Assembly: GCA_027382625.1 (NCBI GenBank) | Contig: JAJKFJ010020696.1 | Location: forward strand, 1 to 39,019 | Length of the DNA: 39,019 nt | DNA from: Tetmemena sp. SeJ-2015 | Taxonomy: Eukaryota > Ciliophora > Spirotrichea > Sporadotrichida > Oxytrichidae | Reading direction: 5' to 3' | Shown here: positions 10,164 through 21,499 of the stretch, one piece after another | Position numbering within the stretch: position 1 is the first letter of the stretch | Layout: each line of letters opens with the position of its first letter | Notes under the pieces: generated by a model | Seen by the model: the letters and a program-made list of their open reading frames with translations, nothing else | Told to the model about the DNA's origin: nothing | Database searches by the model: none | Translations under genes and position numbers: made by a program

Positions 10164-10860
10164 CAATAATTGAATTATCTGAGTGCTCAAATACACTCAA
10201 GACTGTAATTAATATTCTGTTAATTTTAAGGCGATGAATATTAAACAATAATCTATTCGTATTTGGCCTCTCACGTAGATAAGTGAGCAAACTGAGCCAT
10301 AGCACAGAAGTGATGAGGAGCATACTAATGCATCTCTTTTCTTGAGCATCAATATTTTAAACATTGATGAGAGCAGCATTTAGATCATCAACCATGCATT
10401 GAGGGTTTGTCAAAGCAAGGTTCAGATTCTCATATCTTATTAGTCGTTTTAATGGAATTAAAATTACTTCGAGAGGATAATTGCTCATTTAGCTAATCAT
10501 AGGAAGAAAAAGCAGTATTCCTCTCGTAAATATATTATCCCAGTCGTACAACATATTTACATCGATCATCCTTCTTGAAGAAGAAAAACCTGCTTCATTC
10601 TTGACAACGTCCCTTCCACCGCTCCAAGTTTTTTAATGAAGGCTTGCGGAAAAAAAAAACTTTCAGCATCTTTTTCTTAGGCTTTACTAATTTGATCTCT
10701 CTCCTGTTGAGAAATTTTTCGCAAGGATGAAGAGGGTCTCATAATAAAATCTTAAAAAAACTTATAATCAAAGAAAACCAATGCAAAATAGAGATTCATC
10801 AGGGAGCTCTCTCAGGCAACTATAAGTATCAATATTCCATGGATCAGATATACATTCTTT
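10164..10860 (-). CDS. 5' exons of the gene split by transposon A (membrane protein)
   Basis: Minus-strand coding sequence in at least two exons. The upstream piece (about 10860-10783) reads SDPWNIDTYSCLRELPDE. After a probable intron with an A/T tract, an ATG at 10740-10742 starts a basic, Ser-rich segment. A run of ten T near 10655 shifts the frame. Reading then continues through MLYDWDNIFTRGILLFLPMI and ALTNPQCMVDDLNAALINVQ to a hydrophobic helix (CISMLLITSVLWLSLLTYL). It ends at SVFEHSDNSII, where a donor GTAAGA begins at 10163. The donor lies 12 bp from the transposon end, and the acceptor is beyond the element at 3981-3982. This looks like an integral membrane protein with a Cys-containing ectodomain; family not recognised. 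Confidence 0.55.
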
Positions 10861-11211
10861 AGTTAACTTACGTTGACTTTAAGGCTTATTAATTGCCAGG
10901 AGCTCTTATAAAATCTTTATTTTAATTTTTCGAATTTGTTAGTGCTTTATTATACTTCATAATAAGAGTCTGCGTCAGCTATATCATTTTGCTAAACTAT
11001 TGGGAAGATATGAATAAGTTATCTCAAATTGCTATTTCGGAAATAAATATTTTATTTAAGTTGGAGTGAACTATTAATATTAACTTATTTATATTATAGG
11101 GTGAACACGAATACATGATCGTGAATTGGTTTAACTTAGAAATAGATACTGATTGAGTCCTATGATTAATATTATATTCCGCTTTAAATAAAGATCTCAT
11201 TCAAATTAAAT
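10861..11211. other. AT-rich spacer without clear gene
   Basis: Mostly A/T with a few short hydrophobic frames. A splice-like GTAAGTTAACTAAAG occurs near 10860-10880 on the minus strand and could precede the exon just downstream of it. Nothing else supported. Confidence 0.35.
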
Positions 11212-11480
11212 ATCAACCTCAACAACAACGACTTAAACTTTTAAAACTTGAAGGTGGCAGGCGAGGAGGCAAGTAGCCAGGAAGGTATCCCTTCCGATCA
11301 ACAGAGACTTATCATCGCTGGAAAGCTCAAAGAGCTACAAAAGAATTCTTTCATTTGGATACTTTTGAACCACCTCAAGAAAGAAATTAACATCATGCTC
11401 AATTAAAACTCTGAGAGACTACAACATTCAGAAGGAGTCTACCCTCATCCTCAACAGACAACTGCTCAAAGCGCAAAACT
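11212..11480 (+). pseudogene. Ubiquitin-like fragment 1
   Basis: The plus-strand frame includes QEGIPSDQQRLIIAGK, nearly identical to the ubiquitin segment around residues 34-48. It is preceded by a diverged FQNLKV block that matches the residue 25-29 region. About 80 nt further, TLRDYNIQKESTL matches ubiquitin residues 55-67. The intervening stretch replaces the QLEDGR segment, and the C-terminal Arg-Gly-Gly is absent. Ubiquitin is almost invariant, so this is a decayed copy or a diverged ubiquitin-like domain. The hexamer GCTCAA occurs at both sides of the insert, as a pointer repeat of an internal eliminated sequence would, but removing it does not restore the frame. A second fragment lies at 34331-34480. 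Confidence 0.7.
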
Positions 11481-11847
11481 AAAACTTAAAGCGAGAAAGG
11501 TGCGGTGTTCTTCATGATCTTGACGCTGATTTGATAGGAGCTCATTCCTTCATTAAATTTAAATTCATAATAATTTTAAACTCTTTATAATTTAATATCT
11601 TTGCTCAACAACTCTATCTTCATTTGATTTTGCTTACCCTTGATCAACTAACCTTATTCACCCTATAATAGATTCTTAGAAATGAGAGCGAGTATTTATT
11701 CCGGGTTCCAAGTATATTCATTTCATAAACTCACTTTTTTAAGTAAACCTTTTTAATCTATAAAAAAGTTTTTCGCTTATTTTTGACATTCATCCTTACA
11801 CTTTTTCATGCCTCTCTGTCTTTAATGAATAAAGCGAAGATGAAGCT

Positions 11848-12209
11848 TAAGGCTTCAAATTTTAATCCTAATTCAGTCAGTTAGAGGTCAGCTGCACCTA
11901 AATAAATTCTATATTTTTAGCTATTTTTTCGCTATGTAAAATAAACTTAAAGTGTAATTTTAAAATAATGCAACATTTTAATATAACCAAAATTTAATTT
12001 ATGCTTAAGGGGTTAATGCTACAATTTTCCAGCTATAATTCTTTGGTCTTATAACTGAAGCTTGTTAAGTATTCAAAAAATGTTGCATTATTTTAAAATT
12101 ACACTTTAAGTTTATTTTACATAGAGAAAAAATAGCTAAAAATATAGATTTTATTTAGGTGCAGCTGACCTCTAACTGACTGAATTGGGATTTAAAATTT
12201 GAAGCCTTA
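11848..12209. mobile_element. Foldback element, arms about 140 bp
   Basis: Left arm from TAAGGCTTCAAATTTTAATC (11848) to about 11985; right arm from about 12069 to GAAGCCTTA (12209). The arms include AGTCAGTTAGAGGTCAGCTG and ATGCAACATTTT and differ at few positions. The loop of about 85 bp is AT-rich. There is no coding content and no convincing target duplication. Confidence 0.75.
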
Positions 12210-12595
12210 GATGTTCGAATAGGCTCTAAAAATTTGGAAGAATCAAAATCGGGAAACGAAAATTATCCTAAAAACATATTTTTTACTTACTTTTTTTCAT
12301 TATAAAATTTTACTGTCGAGGAAAGGCCCCCCCCCCCTATTTTTCTCTTATTCTCTTAGGCTTCTTACTGCAGATCATTGACAGTCAAGTTTCTGCACCT
12401 TCTTTTTTCGTTTAATTTGGGTTTCAATCACTCTGATTAGCTTTTGGATGATCTCCTTTAGTTGCATGGAGTTATCTCCAATCTTTTAGTTCTTCTCATC
12501 TGAATTAGCATTCTTAATTCCTTGGCTTACCAACTGTTCATTACTGCCACGCTTTATTAAAAGTTTGTAAGGTTGTTGCCTACATCAAAGTTTTT
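12210..12595. other. Spacer with an isolated foldback-type terminus
   Basis: At 12313-12338 the sequence GTCGAGGAAAGGCCCCCCCC is the same kind of end as the element at 834-1636, preceded by a similar A/T stretch with TTTTTTTCAT. No facing left end was found, so this is a solo or broken copy. The rest (12340-12595) shows no clear gene. Confidence 0.45.
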
Positions 12596-14006
12596 ATTAC
12601 TAATTTAAGCTTGATTTAGAGAATTTTTTTTTTAATTTATGAATTCTACTGATAGTTAAAGTTTCTGCATTGGGATTCCCTTTGTAGGCCTTCAGTTTCC
12701 TGGCAGTTGAGAAAAGTGTCCATTTTTGGGAAAAAATCCTATGGCTCATTGGATCGCGCTTGCAAAATTAAGAGGAACTTTTTTCCTGAAGCGTGACCCT
12801 CTATCTGCTCTTCTGATGGAGTTAGCCGGGCTTTAATGTTTGGCAGGTGCCAATTGTTTCATAAATGCAACCCCCTAATTAAATTTTCCCTCACAAATGA
12901 GGATTTGCCTAAGTCACCAGGATTTGTTTTTCTCCCTTGAGATGGGCATTTTTAATGATACCCATATTTTAGGTTTTTTTGATTGCAGTTATATAGTCAT
13001 TTAAATAAATCTACAAAAATTTCATTATTAATAATGAAAAAATTATTAATAATTTGGCTAAAATTTTAAAAAATAAAAACTAAAATTAATTTGAGCTATA
13101 ATAAGGAAAAAAGTTTTTTTAAGATGGACTCATAAAACTAAAAAAGTTTTTTAAAAAATTATTTAAATTAGAATTTAATAAATATTTTTTGAAATTAATT
13201 AGGTTAACTGTCAATTAATTAAAAACTTTTTAAACCCGCGGGGGGTTTTGAACGAACCGTCCTCCAATCATTAATCAGACTTTTTGCCCCGCTCAAATGG
13301 TATTTTACTATTGAAATTTTGATTAAAGATTGGGAGGTCGTTCGAACCCCCGCGGGTAAAATTTTTTAATTAAATTTACAGTTAACCTAATTAATTCAAA
13401 AAAGTGTTATAACATTCTAACTTTTAAATAATTTCTAAAAACTATTCTTTTTCTCAGATATTATGAGCTCCATCTCTAAAAAAACTTTTTTTCCTTATTA
13501 TAGCTCAAATAATTTTAGTTTTTTAGTTTTTATATATAGCAAAGTCAACTAACTTAATGCATCTAACTATTTAATAATGTATAATTTCTTGCTAGATTTT
13601 AGTTTAAATGACTATAATACTCGCAATCTAAAAAACCTAACAATATGGGTATCGATGTAATGCCCATCTCAAGGGGAGAAACAATGATCCTGGTGACTTA
13701 GGCTGAATCCTCAATTTGTGAGGGCAATTTAATTAGGAGGTTGCATTTATGAACAATTGGCACCTGCCACATTAAAGTCCGGTTAACTCCATCAGAAGAG
13801 CAGATAGAGGGTCAACGCACAGGATAAAGTCCTCTTAATTTTGCAAGCGCTATCCAATGAGCCCAAAGATTGTTCCAAATGGACACTTTTCTCAACTGCC
13901 AGGAAACTCAAGGCCTACAAAGGGAATCCCAATGCAGAAACTTTAACTATCAGTAGAATTCATAAATTTAAAAAAAAATTCTCTAAATCAAGCTTAAATT
14001 AGTAAT
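12596..14006. mobile_element. 1.4-kb foldback element with arms of about 700 bp
   Basis: Left end ATTACTAATTTAAGC (12596) and right end, inverted, GCTTAAATTAGTAAT (14006). The arms can be followed almost to the centre at about 13301. Shared inverted landmarks include TCTGCATTGGGATTCCCTTT, TGATGGAGTTA, GGCAGGTGCCA, TGCAACC and TATTAGCTCAA-type AT blocks. The inner part (13195-13397) is itself a hairpin with the GC-rich ACCCGCGGGGG facing CCCCCGCGGG. The arms differ by substitutions and small indels, so the element is older than those at 30230 and 34793. No ORF worth calling. Confidence 0.8.
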
Positions 14007-14384
14007 ACTATGTAAAATAAAATGAGTTTAGGGGTCTTCTTATCTTTGAAAGGCAGACTCTTGAAATTAAGGTTCCCCTTTAGTTTATCAGGTCTTTAAA
14101 ATGTAATGAGAAATTAGTGTATTAATTTAGAGGGATTTTTAAAAAGAGCATTAGTTAGCGATGAGATGGATGCTTTAGGAGGGAGTGGTTCTCAACTATC
14201 TCATATCTTATTAAAGACATTGGTATCCCTAAGTCTGAGCTCTGGATATCTTTCTATCATTCAATCTATTTATTTGCCATTTTGATATTGTTTCCTCTGT
14301 GGTTTTAATTTACACTCAAATTAATTAAGGAAAACTACTTATTAAATAAAAAGATAGTCAGTTAAGTTGACACTATTTAATAAG
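14007..14384. other. Spacer without recognisable gene
   Basis: Mixed sequence, slightly less AT-rich, with several short frames on both strands but no repeat partner or family match by eye. Confidence 0.35.
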
Positions 14385-15019
14385 AATTGAAGCACACAAA
14401 CTAACTTTATTTAAGAGGAAAGTATCGCTTTGAAGAAAGAAGCTATTCACCTCCATGCAGTGGAGGAAGCCTCTAAATCGCAAGATGGGACCTAAGCTAA
14501 AGTCGATGACCAAGATCCTGCAACAGATGACCCTCTAAAGTAGAAGCGCGGGAGGAAGAGAAAGTACTAAGGCGCAGAATAACCCAAGCTGATAGACAGT
14601 ATAAACCTGATTACCCACTTCATGAGCAAGTTTACCTTCATCAAAACTCTCCTAAGGCACTCAAATTACATGAAAGAGAAGTTATTGAAGTCGGGCAGGT
14701 CAATAATGACAACTTCAAAAAATTAATAAAGTGAAGAAAAGACTTTTAAGTAAGTTTTAGTAGATGATCTTCTTTATGAGCAGTAACTAGCCCCTTAAAA
14801 GTCAACCAGAGAGCCAAGACCTAGTCTGAACTCATCTCAGTCTTCTACTGCAGGGAGTATGATGCGATGTATCCAATCAATAGGCAGGAGCTCCTCTATA
14901 GAATCCTTCAAAGGAAAAGATAAAGCCTTAATAAAATTTTGAAACAGCTCAAGTCAGCTTGTAAAGAGAATCTCTTTCAAAATACTTTCAGAGAAATTTA
15001 CGATATGGTTAAAATATGA
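14385..15019 (+). pseudogene. Unrecognised basic protein with RGRKRK motif, one or two frameshifts
   Basis: Plus-strand coding sequence that is richer in G and C than its flanks, with many TAA/TAG read as Gln. The N-terminal part is acidic and Gln-rich. It is followed by KQKRGRKRKYQG, which looks like a nuclear localisation signal or an AT-hook-like basic patch. A helical region follows (INLITHFMSKFTFIKTLLRH). The last third is in another frame (REYDAMYPINRQELLYRILQ, then NKILKQLKSACKENLFQNTF) and closes with TGA at 15017-15019. The change of frame near 14740-14830 is a frameshift or an unrecognised intron (a GTAAGTTTTAG sequence lies there). No start codon is obvious. A nuclear role is only suggested by the basic patch. 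Confidence 0.5.
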
Positions 15020-15599
15020 TTATATAATTTATGATTGCAAATATAATCAATTACGCATTTAAAAGAGTTTAGATCATAATTTAAACGAGCTTCTCCCAGG
15101 TCTTGACCCAATTTGAACTATTTTGTTTTATTGAAATATGTACTATTCTATCTCTTCTTTAGAACCTTCTTCCTGTAATTAAACTCCTAAACGTATTCAA
15201 TTTGATAATCGGAAAGACTATAAATTTTACCTGTGTTTTTTAATTTTCGTGATTAATTTAATGATTAATTGGACAAGGGATGACTACACTTTTGTTCTTG
15301 CAATTTTGATTGAGTAATAGAGAGTTCCTTTGATCACACTCCCAAATTCCTTTGTATTGCTTTACTCGGTTTCTCCTATAATAGTGTGAAAAGCATGTAT
15401 AGCGCTAAACTCAAAATTAATCATCAATATTATTGTAGAATAAAAAGGTTTACTTACAATGGTCTGTTATTAGAATATCTAGAGAATTTTAATGCGCATT
15501 ATTCACCACTTGTCTTATCATTTTCTTCATATTTTTCTTTTTTTATTAATAAATGAATTATTAATCTCATAGAGCAATTATTGAGATGTTACCTTAGCT
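15020..15599. other. AT-rich stretch without recognisable gene
   Basis: No coding frame, repeat or hairpin of note was seen on either strand. Confidence 0.4.
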
Positions 15600-16216
15600 T
15601 AGTTTAAATCAATATTTTACAAAATAGTTATTCCCAATTTTCGTATTCATCCTATATTTGTCTTTCAGTCTCTAGATAAAGACGTGGCTCTTTCACTTCT
15701 CTATCTACGAGTTAGTCTAGATAGAATAGGAGGTCCTCTACAGCAGTAACTAGCTCCTTGCTTATAGGCCTAACACCAAGCTTGCTCTGGGCTAGCGAAC
15801 TACATCTTTATCAATGAGCCTGACAGCCTCAGGAGGCTTGACTTGCTTGGTTTTTTATCCATTAAACATAGGAATCATTCAGCTGATGAATGAAACAAAG
15901 TTAAAGGTCGGCTTGTAGCTCATCAAGCTTCTCCCTGACAACTTCCCTCATGTCTAAAGCTTCATCTAGATAATCAAAGAGGAGTCGGGTCTCAAGATGA
16001 TGAGAGATGATGCAGTGAATCGAGACTACATCAATAACTGCGGAGTCAGTAACCTCAAAGAACCCATCATCTGGGCTTATTTTACAAAAGTAAATAAGTT
16101 TCTCAACGTTCAAAATAAATCCAGTCATCAACGAAAATCTGAGTAAAGCAGTTTAGAAGTTCCTTAGACAGAACCATGAAGTAGAGAGTAATTGACTTAT
16201 GTAAGCTGAACTACTC
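15600..16216 (-). pseudogene. Unrecognised gene abutting transposon B
   Basis: Minus-strand coding sequence beginning just after TTTTAG (a likely splice acceptor at 16217-16222), 60 bp from the left end of copy B. It reads SSSAYISQLLSTSWFCLRNF, MTGFILNVEKLIYFCKISPD, then FDYLDEALDMREVVREKLDE. Further parts lie in shifted frames: PEAVRLIDKDVV, then KELVTAVEDLLFYLDQLVD and EPRLYLETERQIQDEYENWE. Acidic and helical; no family recognised. At least two shifts and in-frame TGAs make it a pseudogene, or several exons whose introns I cannot place. Its position beside B suggests B also entered an intron, but no upstream exon was found beyond B. Confidence 0.5.
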
Positions 16217-16379
16217 TCACTCTAAAAGAAGCATGTTTTAATAGCAATAGATCGAAAAGATCTTCATTCTATTGGTATTTAGCAAAATATTTTGGGAAAT
16301 AAAATTATAATTCATTTTCTTTGAGAACTAATTAAATTGGTTGCGACTTTATCATTAATTAAAGAGACATGTGACACTT

Positions 16380-18992
16380 TCAAAACAACTTTCTAAAATC
16401 TTGATCCCCTAAAACTTGCTTGAGGTGTTGTAGAGAGCGAATTTCATATTTTTTCTCTCCAGATTGTTGAAGTACCTCTATTATAATCTTAGTGTTTCTT
16501 CGTTTGTAAACGATTTCTAGCAGTTTCTCGACATCAAAATATTGCTACAGTGAGAGTCTTTTCATTCCTTGTATAATTTAATTTTTGCTTTGATTCGTCA
16601 CTGAAAGATAGACTGATTACAGAATCGCTCTAGTTCGGGAGCTCCTTCCCCTCATTTGTTAATATTGATTTTCTGAACTTACATTGCATGAAATTATGAC
16701 TTTGGCATCCTGCCTGAACCTAGTATTGTATCCACAGCATTCCTCAGGACTTAGCATCAAAACTCCGGAGTGCTGCTGTTGTATTTCATCCAAGCTATCC
16801 ATCGTTATTCCCTTCTTGTAATAGCTTACTCCTATTTGCTTGATTATTTGTTCATACTTATCATCAATTTCTTAGTCACAAAAGATTATTAAGGGAATAT
16901 GCTTTGCAAACTTCTCTATGACTTGAATAGTTTGGCCCGCTCGCTCAAATTGCTTCTTTAAAATTTAAATATCCCCACCGAGGTCTTGCTAGATTTCGGA
17001 AAGGTTTTCTAGTTCACTTTATTAGGAGAGTATTTATGATTGCCCAAGAAAACTTCTGAAAGATTCTTAGAATGCCTTAATCGCAGGTTGTACTAAAGAG
17101 ATAGCACTATGTAAGAGTTAATTCCCAAATTCCAAAAATCTTTGAGCGAACAACTCTGAAAGGAAGAGCTCTTATTATTTAGTCATACTCATCAAAATTG
17201 TTATTTCGTGAGTATTCTTTTTTCCATCAAAATTTTCGATAGACTCAATAATTAGATTGATTCCTGATGAGAGAAGTTGCCACTGAGCTTAGACTTTAAA
17301 AATATAGTTAAGATCTAGAATTAGAACTTTCTTTCCTCTCTGTTTCCAGTAGTCCTATAATCCAAGTTTTTCCTGACGAAGCTGGAAGATGACATTAAAT
17401 AATACTACTTGGGCAACTGAGAGTAATCGAAGCAGTATTCATTGTGTTTGTATTCATCACAAACATTTTGGACCTTCTTCGATATTTCTATTATATCTTC
17501 AAATGATACTTCTCTCTTCTAATGAACTTTTCGATTTCTTCCAAGAAGAATTATTAGTAAAAGCCAATCTGTTTGATTTTCTCGAGCTTTTTGGAGGAGA
17601 TTTAAGATGACATCTTTGTTATTTCCTTAAACCAAGTTTGCTCATCGAGTTCAAGAATGTTTATGATGTCTTGCTTCTAAAATTCTTTGATAAATTAGAG
17701 AATAAGCAAACATCTTTCTAAAGGTAGTAGGATCTTTTCTTTCTTGTTAATTATGGTGAAGAGTATATCTCGACATATGAATAGGTATAATAAATCATCA
17801 AAAATTATAATAGGGTCTGACAAAACTTAAACTTTTGATAGGAATTCTAATATGACTTGCTAGGATCGAGAGAAGCAGCCAACTAGCATATTAACAAATC
17901 CAGGCCAGAAGAAATATTTTGTATTGAGTGAAACGTATTAGGATTCATCTTGAGATAATCCCAAATCGGTCATTTACTTTTCAATTTGACTTTGTTGTTA
18001 ATCGAGCTGACCGTTATCTCTCAGAAGGAGGGGAATGAATCAATAAGCAAACCTATGAAATGAGAGTTGGAGAGAAAATTGTCTAAAAGGTATCTATTCA
18101 GAGACAGAATCATTTGCCGCAGTATTTCTTTTTAAGAGTCTTGAACTTTGTCCGAAATTTTTGAGCAGTTCAAGAATAAATACAAAATTAAAAATAAGGT
18201 TTGCCCCTCCAGCAGAGTTTTGGGATTATCTTCGACATTCTAAAGTAAGTTTATAAGTCATTTCAGTTTCTAGCTTAGTAAATCAAGTTCTCTTTATTTT
18301 AAAAGTTTCTCGAGCAAATCTTACTCAAAACTTATTTAATACTCTTGACACAAAGCCATCAGTCAAGGATTGTCAATGAATTTTTCTCTTAGTGATTTTT
18401 ATACCTATAGTTTAATTCCCATCTCCAATTAATTGTAGTTCTCAAGAATAAAATCTGAAATTTTAGTTGTTGAAATTAGACTTCGTGATTTTGAGAAGCT
18501 TAAATGTCAGTCGTCTATTTCTCCAACTGAATTTAATATTTAGCATCGTTTTTTCCTCTTTGTAAAAATTGAAAAGGTAGTTGAGGATCTCAACTGTTTC
18601 ATCTCTCAAAGATACAATATTAGCATTGCGCCTTTGGATCTTTTACAACTTGACTCTTATTAAGCTTCGGATTTCCTTTGGCTCGTAATCGCAGAGAGGA
18701 TGATTTTTGAGTTAATATTCTTTAAAATAAACTTGAATCCTTTAGTAGTTTTTTTCAAGGATGTCTATGGCTTCTTAGTTGGATGTCACTCCATGAATAT
18801 CCTTTTACTCTAAATTTGCTTTTTAGGATTACATTAACTTAATTATCTTGCCAAGGACCTAATGCTTTGCCGATTTTGATAAACCACTTCTGTGAATTTA
18901 GAGGAATTATTTTGATCTTATTCCTCATGACTTGAGTGCTCCTCGTATCTTGAATCATCACTTTTATAGACTTCGGCTTGCTCTTCCATCAT
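16380..18992 (-). pseudogene. DExD-box SF2 helicase of transposon B
   Basis: ATG ATG at 18992-18987 (MMEEQAEVYKSDDSRYEEH) gives the acidic N-terminus. Walker A is CHLPASSGKTW near 17375. Motif II is DEYDQII near 17185 and motif III FSTTC near 17105 (SAT in copy C). Motif IV region HIPLIIF is near 16905, with GVLMLSPEECCGYNT and RFRQDAKVIISCN near 16760-16690. The C-terminal helix EKLLEIVYKRRNTK is followed by TGA at 16380-16382. There are multiple frameshifts, for example in the KTTKGFKF block near 18745. The motif set places it among DEAD-like RNA/DNA helicases. The usual QxxGRxGR motif VI was not found. Confidence 0.8.
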
Positions 18993-19315
18993 ATATTTAT
19001 TAAGTTCTTATTAAATAATGATTTATCATTTACTAAGACTTTATTATATTTCCTATTAGCTAGTCCACATTCTTTCAAATTTACATAGCTAATAAATAAA
19101 TTCTGTTATTAAAATTTTATCATTATAGAATAATCACATAAAATTAAAATAAAATAATTTATCATAAGTCACAATTCCTCAATTAATCAATTTCCAATAA
19201 CTTCATTATCTACTTTTATTTATTCAAAATAGATTTTAATTTTGACATATAACTATATGATATCATCCAGTTTATTATAAAATCTTCATAGAAAACTTAT
19301 GCTTTATTTTATAAA
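18993..19315. promoter_or_regulatory. Divergent promoter region of copy B
   Basis: Intergenic gap of 323 bp between divergent genes. Only traces of the ATCACA repeat remain (AATCACA near 19131 and AGTCACAAT near 19169). Assignment rests on position equivalent to copies A and C. Confidence 0.35.
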
Positions 19316-20152
19316 ATGGAATCCTCTAAACGAAAGTTGGACTAGTTCGAACAGTCGGTAGATGATGACATGGACGAGAGTTTGATGAGAGTAGACCCAC
19401 AAGAGCTCGTTGGGCGATTCAGGTCTAAGCATAATCTCTACACATACTTCACAGAGATATACAAGTCCTAAAAATATTTCGACCTTTAATTTTTAATCCG
19501 CTACTACATGCCGCCTATCGATGGAGTCAACCGTGATTATTTTCTCAAGATTCTCAAGGGAGAGAACCGCATCTTAAAAATGTCGGAGGTCAAGTTGACA
19601 AAGGTTCTGAAATATAACGAGCTATCTGTGAGATATGTTTTTAAGCGAATAAGAGATGATGGAGAGGTATTCGGATACCTACCAGACATGAATGATAATC
19701 ATAAGCCTATTTGATCGACAGTACTTTTTTAACGTGGTCAACATTCTCGACTACTTAACTTTAATTGTGAAGCTCACACAAGAAAAGAGAAATGCCTCCT
19801 TTGATGACTCTATCAAGAACGATTACATTATTATCTCCTATGAATGGCTCTCCCAACTCACCAGTCATCCTTTCATCTCAAGTAAGTTTTATTTAGTCAT
19901 TCAATAACTAATAGAGAAGAACGGAAGGCTCTCTAACTCATGAAATATTCGGCAAAAGTATTCAAAACAAGACGACAAAAGCAAAATCCACCTCGAGTCA
20001 AGCGATTCAAGAATTCTGATGGGCCCGCCTCTTTTTAGAAACAGTCATACCAATCCGACTAACTTATGATTGAGAGTCACGCTCATGTCTAAATGAAACA
20101 AAGTCAGGAAGGCTTTACTCTAAACCTCTCGAAGATGAGAATCAATATATGA
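19316..20152 (+). pseudogene. 260-aa transposon protein, copy B
   Basis: ATG at 19316 (MESSKRKLDQFEQSVDDDMD), TGA at 20150-20152. All conserved blocks of copies A and C are present: VGRFRSKHNLYTYFTEI, YYMPPIDGVNRDYF, IDRQYFFNVVN, WLSQLTSHPFIS, and C-terminus NLSKMRINI. The second intron (19882-19914, 33 nt) keeps GT and AG. The first, around 19454-19499, has lost both (the donor GTAAG is ACAAG and the acceptor TTTAG is TTTAA), so it could no longer be spliced. One base is inserted before DRQYFF (19711-19713) and one deleted near 19930. Confidence 0.8.
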
Positions 20153-20159
20153 GTTAATT

Positions 20160-20970
20160 TCATTTAAAAATTAATCCAATCTTTATAAGTTTATTCACAC
20201 ATAATAACTTTATAACTTTATCATGAATAATACGAAACGATTGTTTTAGGTTTCTTGCATTTATCTTTTGATTATCCTGTGAAGATTTCATCGTCAATCT
20301 TTTGTTAATGTTTTTGAGAATAGAGAAAAATTTTCGAGTAGAGAGGTGTTAAAATGAGTTCAATTTATAATTCTCTGCAAGCGCTTTTATTATTTTTCTG
20401 CTATTCCTGTTGCTGTTGTCAAGTCTTTGTCTCGTTGCAATAGTAAGCATGACCTCGTTTAAAAAAAGGATCTCTTTCTTATTATTGATTGGATCTTGAA
20501 TATTCTTTAACATTTATAACTCGAAGAGTTGAATATTTTGCTTTTGTTTAGGAGTTTGATATTTTAATATGACTCTGGCTTTTCTTTGATATGATTTTGG
20601 TGATAAAGTTATCAGAGCTAGGATGATGATATGAACTTGTTTGTGAATCTTCTGTAGAACATTATAGAGCGCTCTGCGATACTCATTCCTGTCAGTTTAA
20701 TAAGAGTTTGGTGAGAAAGGATGAACTCTAGTTATTCATTAGCAAATCTTTGTTTGCTTTTTGTAGTTATTATCTCTCTTACTTTATTTTCTTATCATTT
20801 CATATTGATCTCACTCTACTCACACTAAATTGAGTTATATTGCTAATAGTTATGTAGCTGAGATAAAGTGAGCTGTCAACAAGGGGTTCAGTAGACTTGA
20901 ATCTGAGGAGTAACTCATCAACTCTTGTTAGAAATATTTATGTATTTATAAATTGATACTCACTCTTCAT
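20160..20970 (-). pseudogene. Transposase of copy B, catalytic triad lost
   Basis: ATG at 20968-20970 (MKSEYQFINTQIFLTRVDEL) aligns with the N-terminus of copies A and C, and SSLYLSYITISNITQFSV aligns with the helix-turn-helix-like block. The first catalytic Asp is Asn (LFLNEVMLT). A deletion then joins this region directly to NSRKIIKALAENYKL, removing the second Asp. The PIENYF block is replaced by TRKFFSILKN, so the Glu is gone too. The end KLLCVNKLIKIGLIFK and TGA (20160-20162) are kept. It cannot encode an active DDE enzyme. Confidence 0.8.
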
Positions 20971-21039
20971 CAACGTCTAAATAAAAAAGCATAAGTACTT
21001 AATAAATAATGAAAGTTAATGTTTTAACTCTATAGGAGT

Positions 21040-21265
21040 TATTCTCTTCAAATAAATACAGATAAACACTAGATAATTAAAAGAATTATCCTTTTCAATA
21101 TTTATATCAAATCAAAACTCATGCTCAAAATTTATTATTTAAAAATAGATAAAAGAACTCATTAAGTTATTTGGCATTAAATAAATAAGGGTAAACTTCT
21201 AATAATTAAAAAAATTATAACTTTTAATAAATTTACAAATCAAAACTCATTAAAATTTTTTATTT
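21040..21265. repeat. Imperfect direct repeat, period about 125 bp
   Basis: Two successive AT-rich copies share AAATAAATA..G.TAAAC, TAATTAAAA.AATTAT, and AAATCAAAACTCAT followed by AAAATTTATTATTTAAAA-type sequence (about 21045-21150 and 21170-21265). No coding content. Confidence 0.5.
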
Positions 21266-21292
21266 AAAATAAGTAAAGTTAGTTGATCCAAA

Positions 21293-21317
21293 TACCGGGC
21301 GGAATTCCCGCCCGGTA
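21293..21317. other. GC-rich perfect hairpin
   Basis: TACCGGGCGG (21293-21302) faces CCGCCCGGTA (21308-21317) across a 5-nt loop. It is an isolated GC-rich 10-bp stem in very AT-rich DNA. It could terminate transcription or mark an excision or insertion scar; there is no evidence to choose. Confidence 0.5.
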
Positions 21318-21499
21318 ACTTTTAGAAATTAATGAAACCATTTAAACAAATTTTTCTTAGATATAAGGTATGAATAAAAGAAAGTATTAATTTTTTTAAA
21401 TAATATTTATTGAGGCTTCATTCTAGTCTTCATCTCATTATCTTATTAATAAACTCGATTTTTTTAATATAAATAGGCTTAAGCCGAGGCCTAATTCTT

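Larger units (their letters stand above)
16280..20990. mobile_element. Transposon copy B, right end missing
   Basis: Left end TAGCAAAATATTTTGGGAAAT, followed by the block TTCATTTTCTTTGAGAACTAAT that is shared with copy A at the same distance. Gene order equals A and C: helicase (minus), 260-aa protein (plus), transposase (minus). Beyond about 20990 the subterminal repeats and terminal block of A and C are absent, so the right boundary is approximate. It is the most decayed of the three nearly complete copies: the transposase has lost its catalytic residues and the first intron of the 260-aa-protein gene has lost both splice sites. Confidence 0.75.

Noticed and set aside
11330..11413. Insert in ubiquitin-like fragment 1 as an internal eliminated sequence with pointer GCTCAA
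   Set aside because: Excision between the two GCTCAA copies leaves 10 nt instead of a multiple of three, so the ubiquitin frame is not restored.
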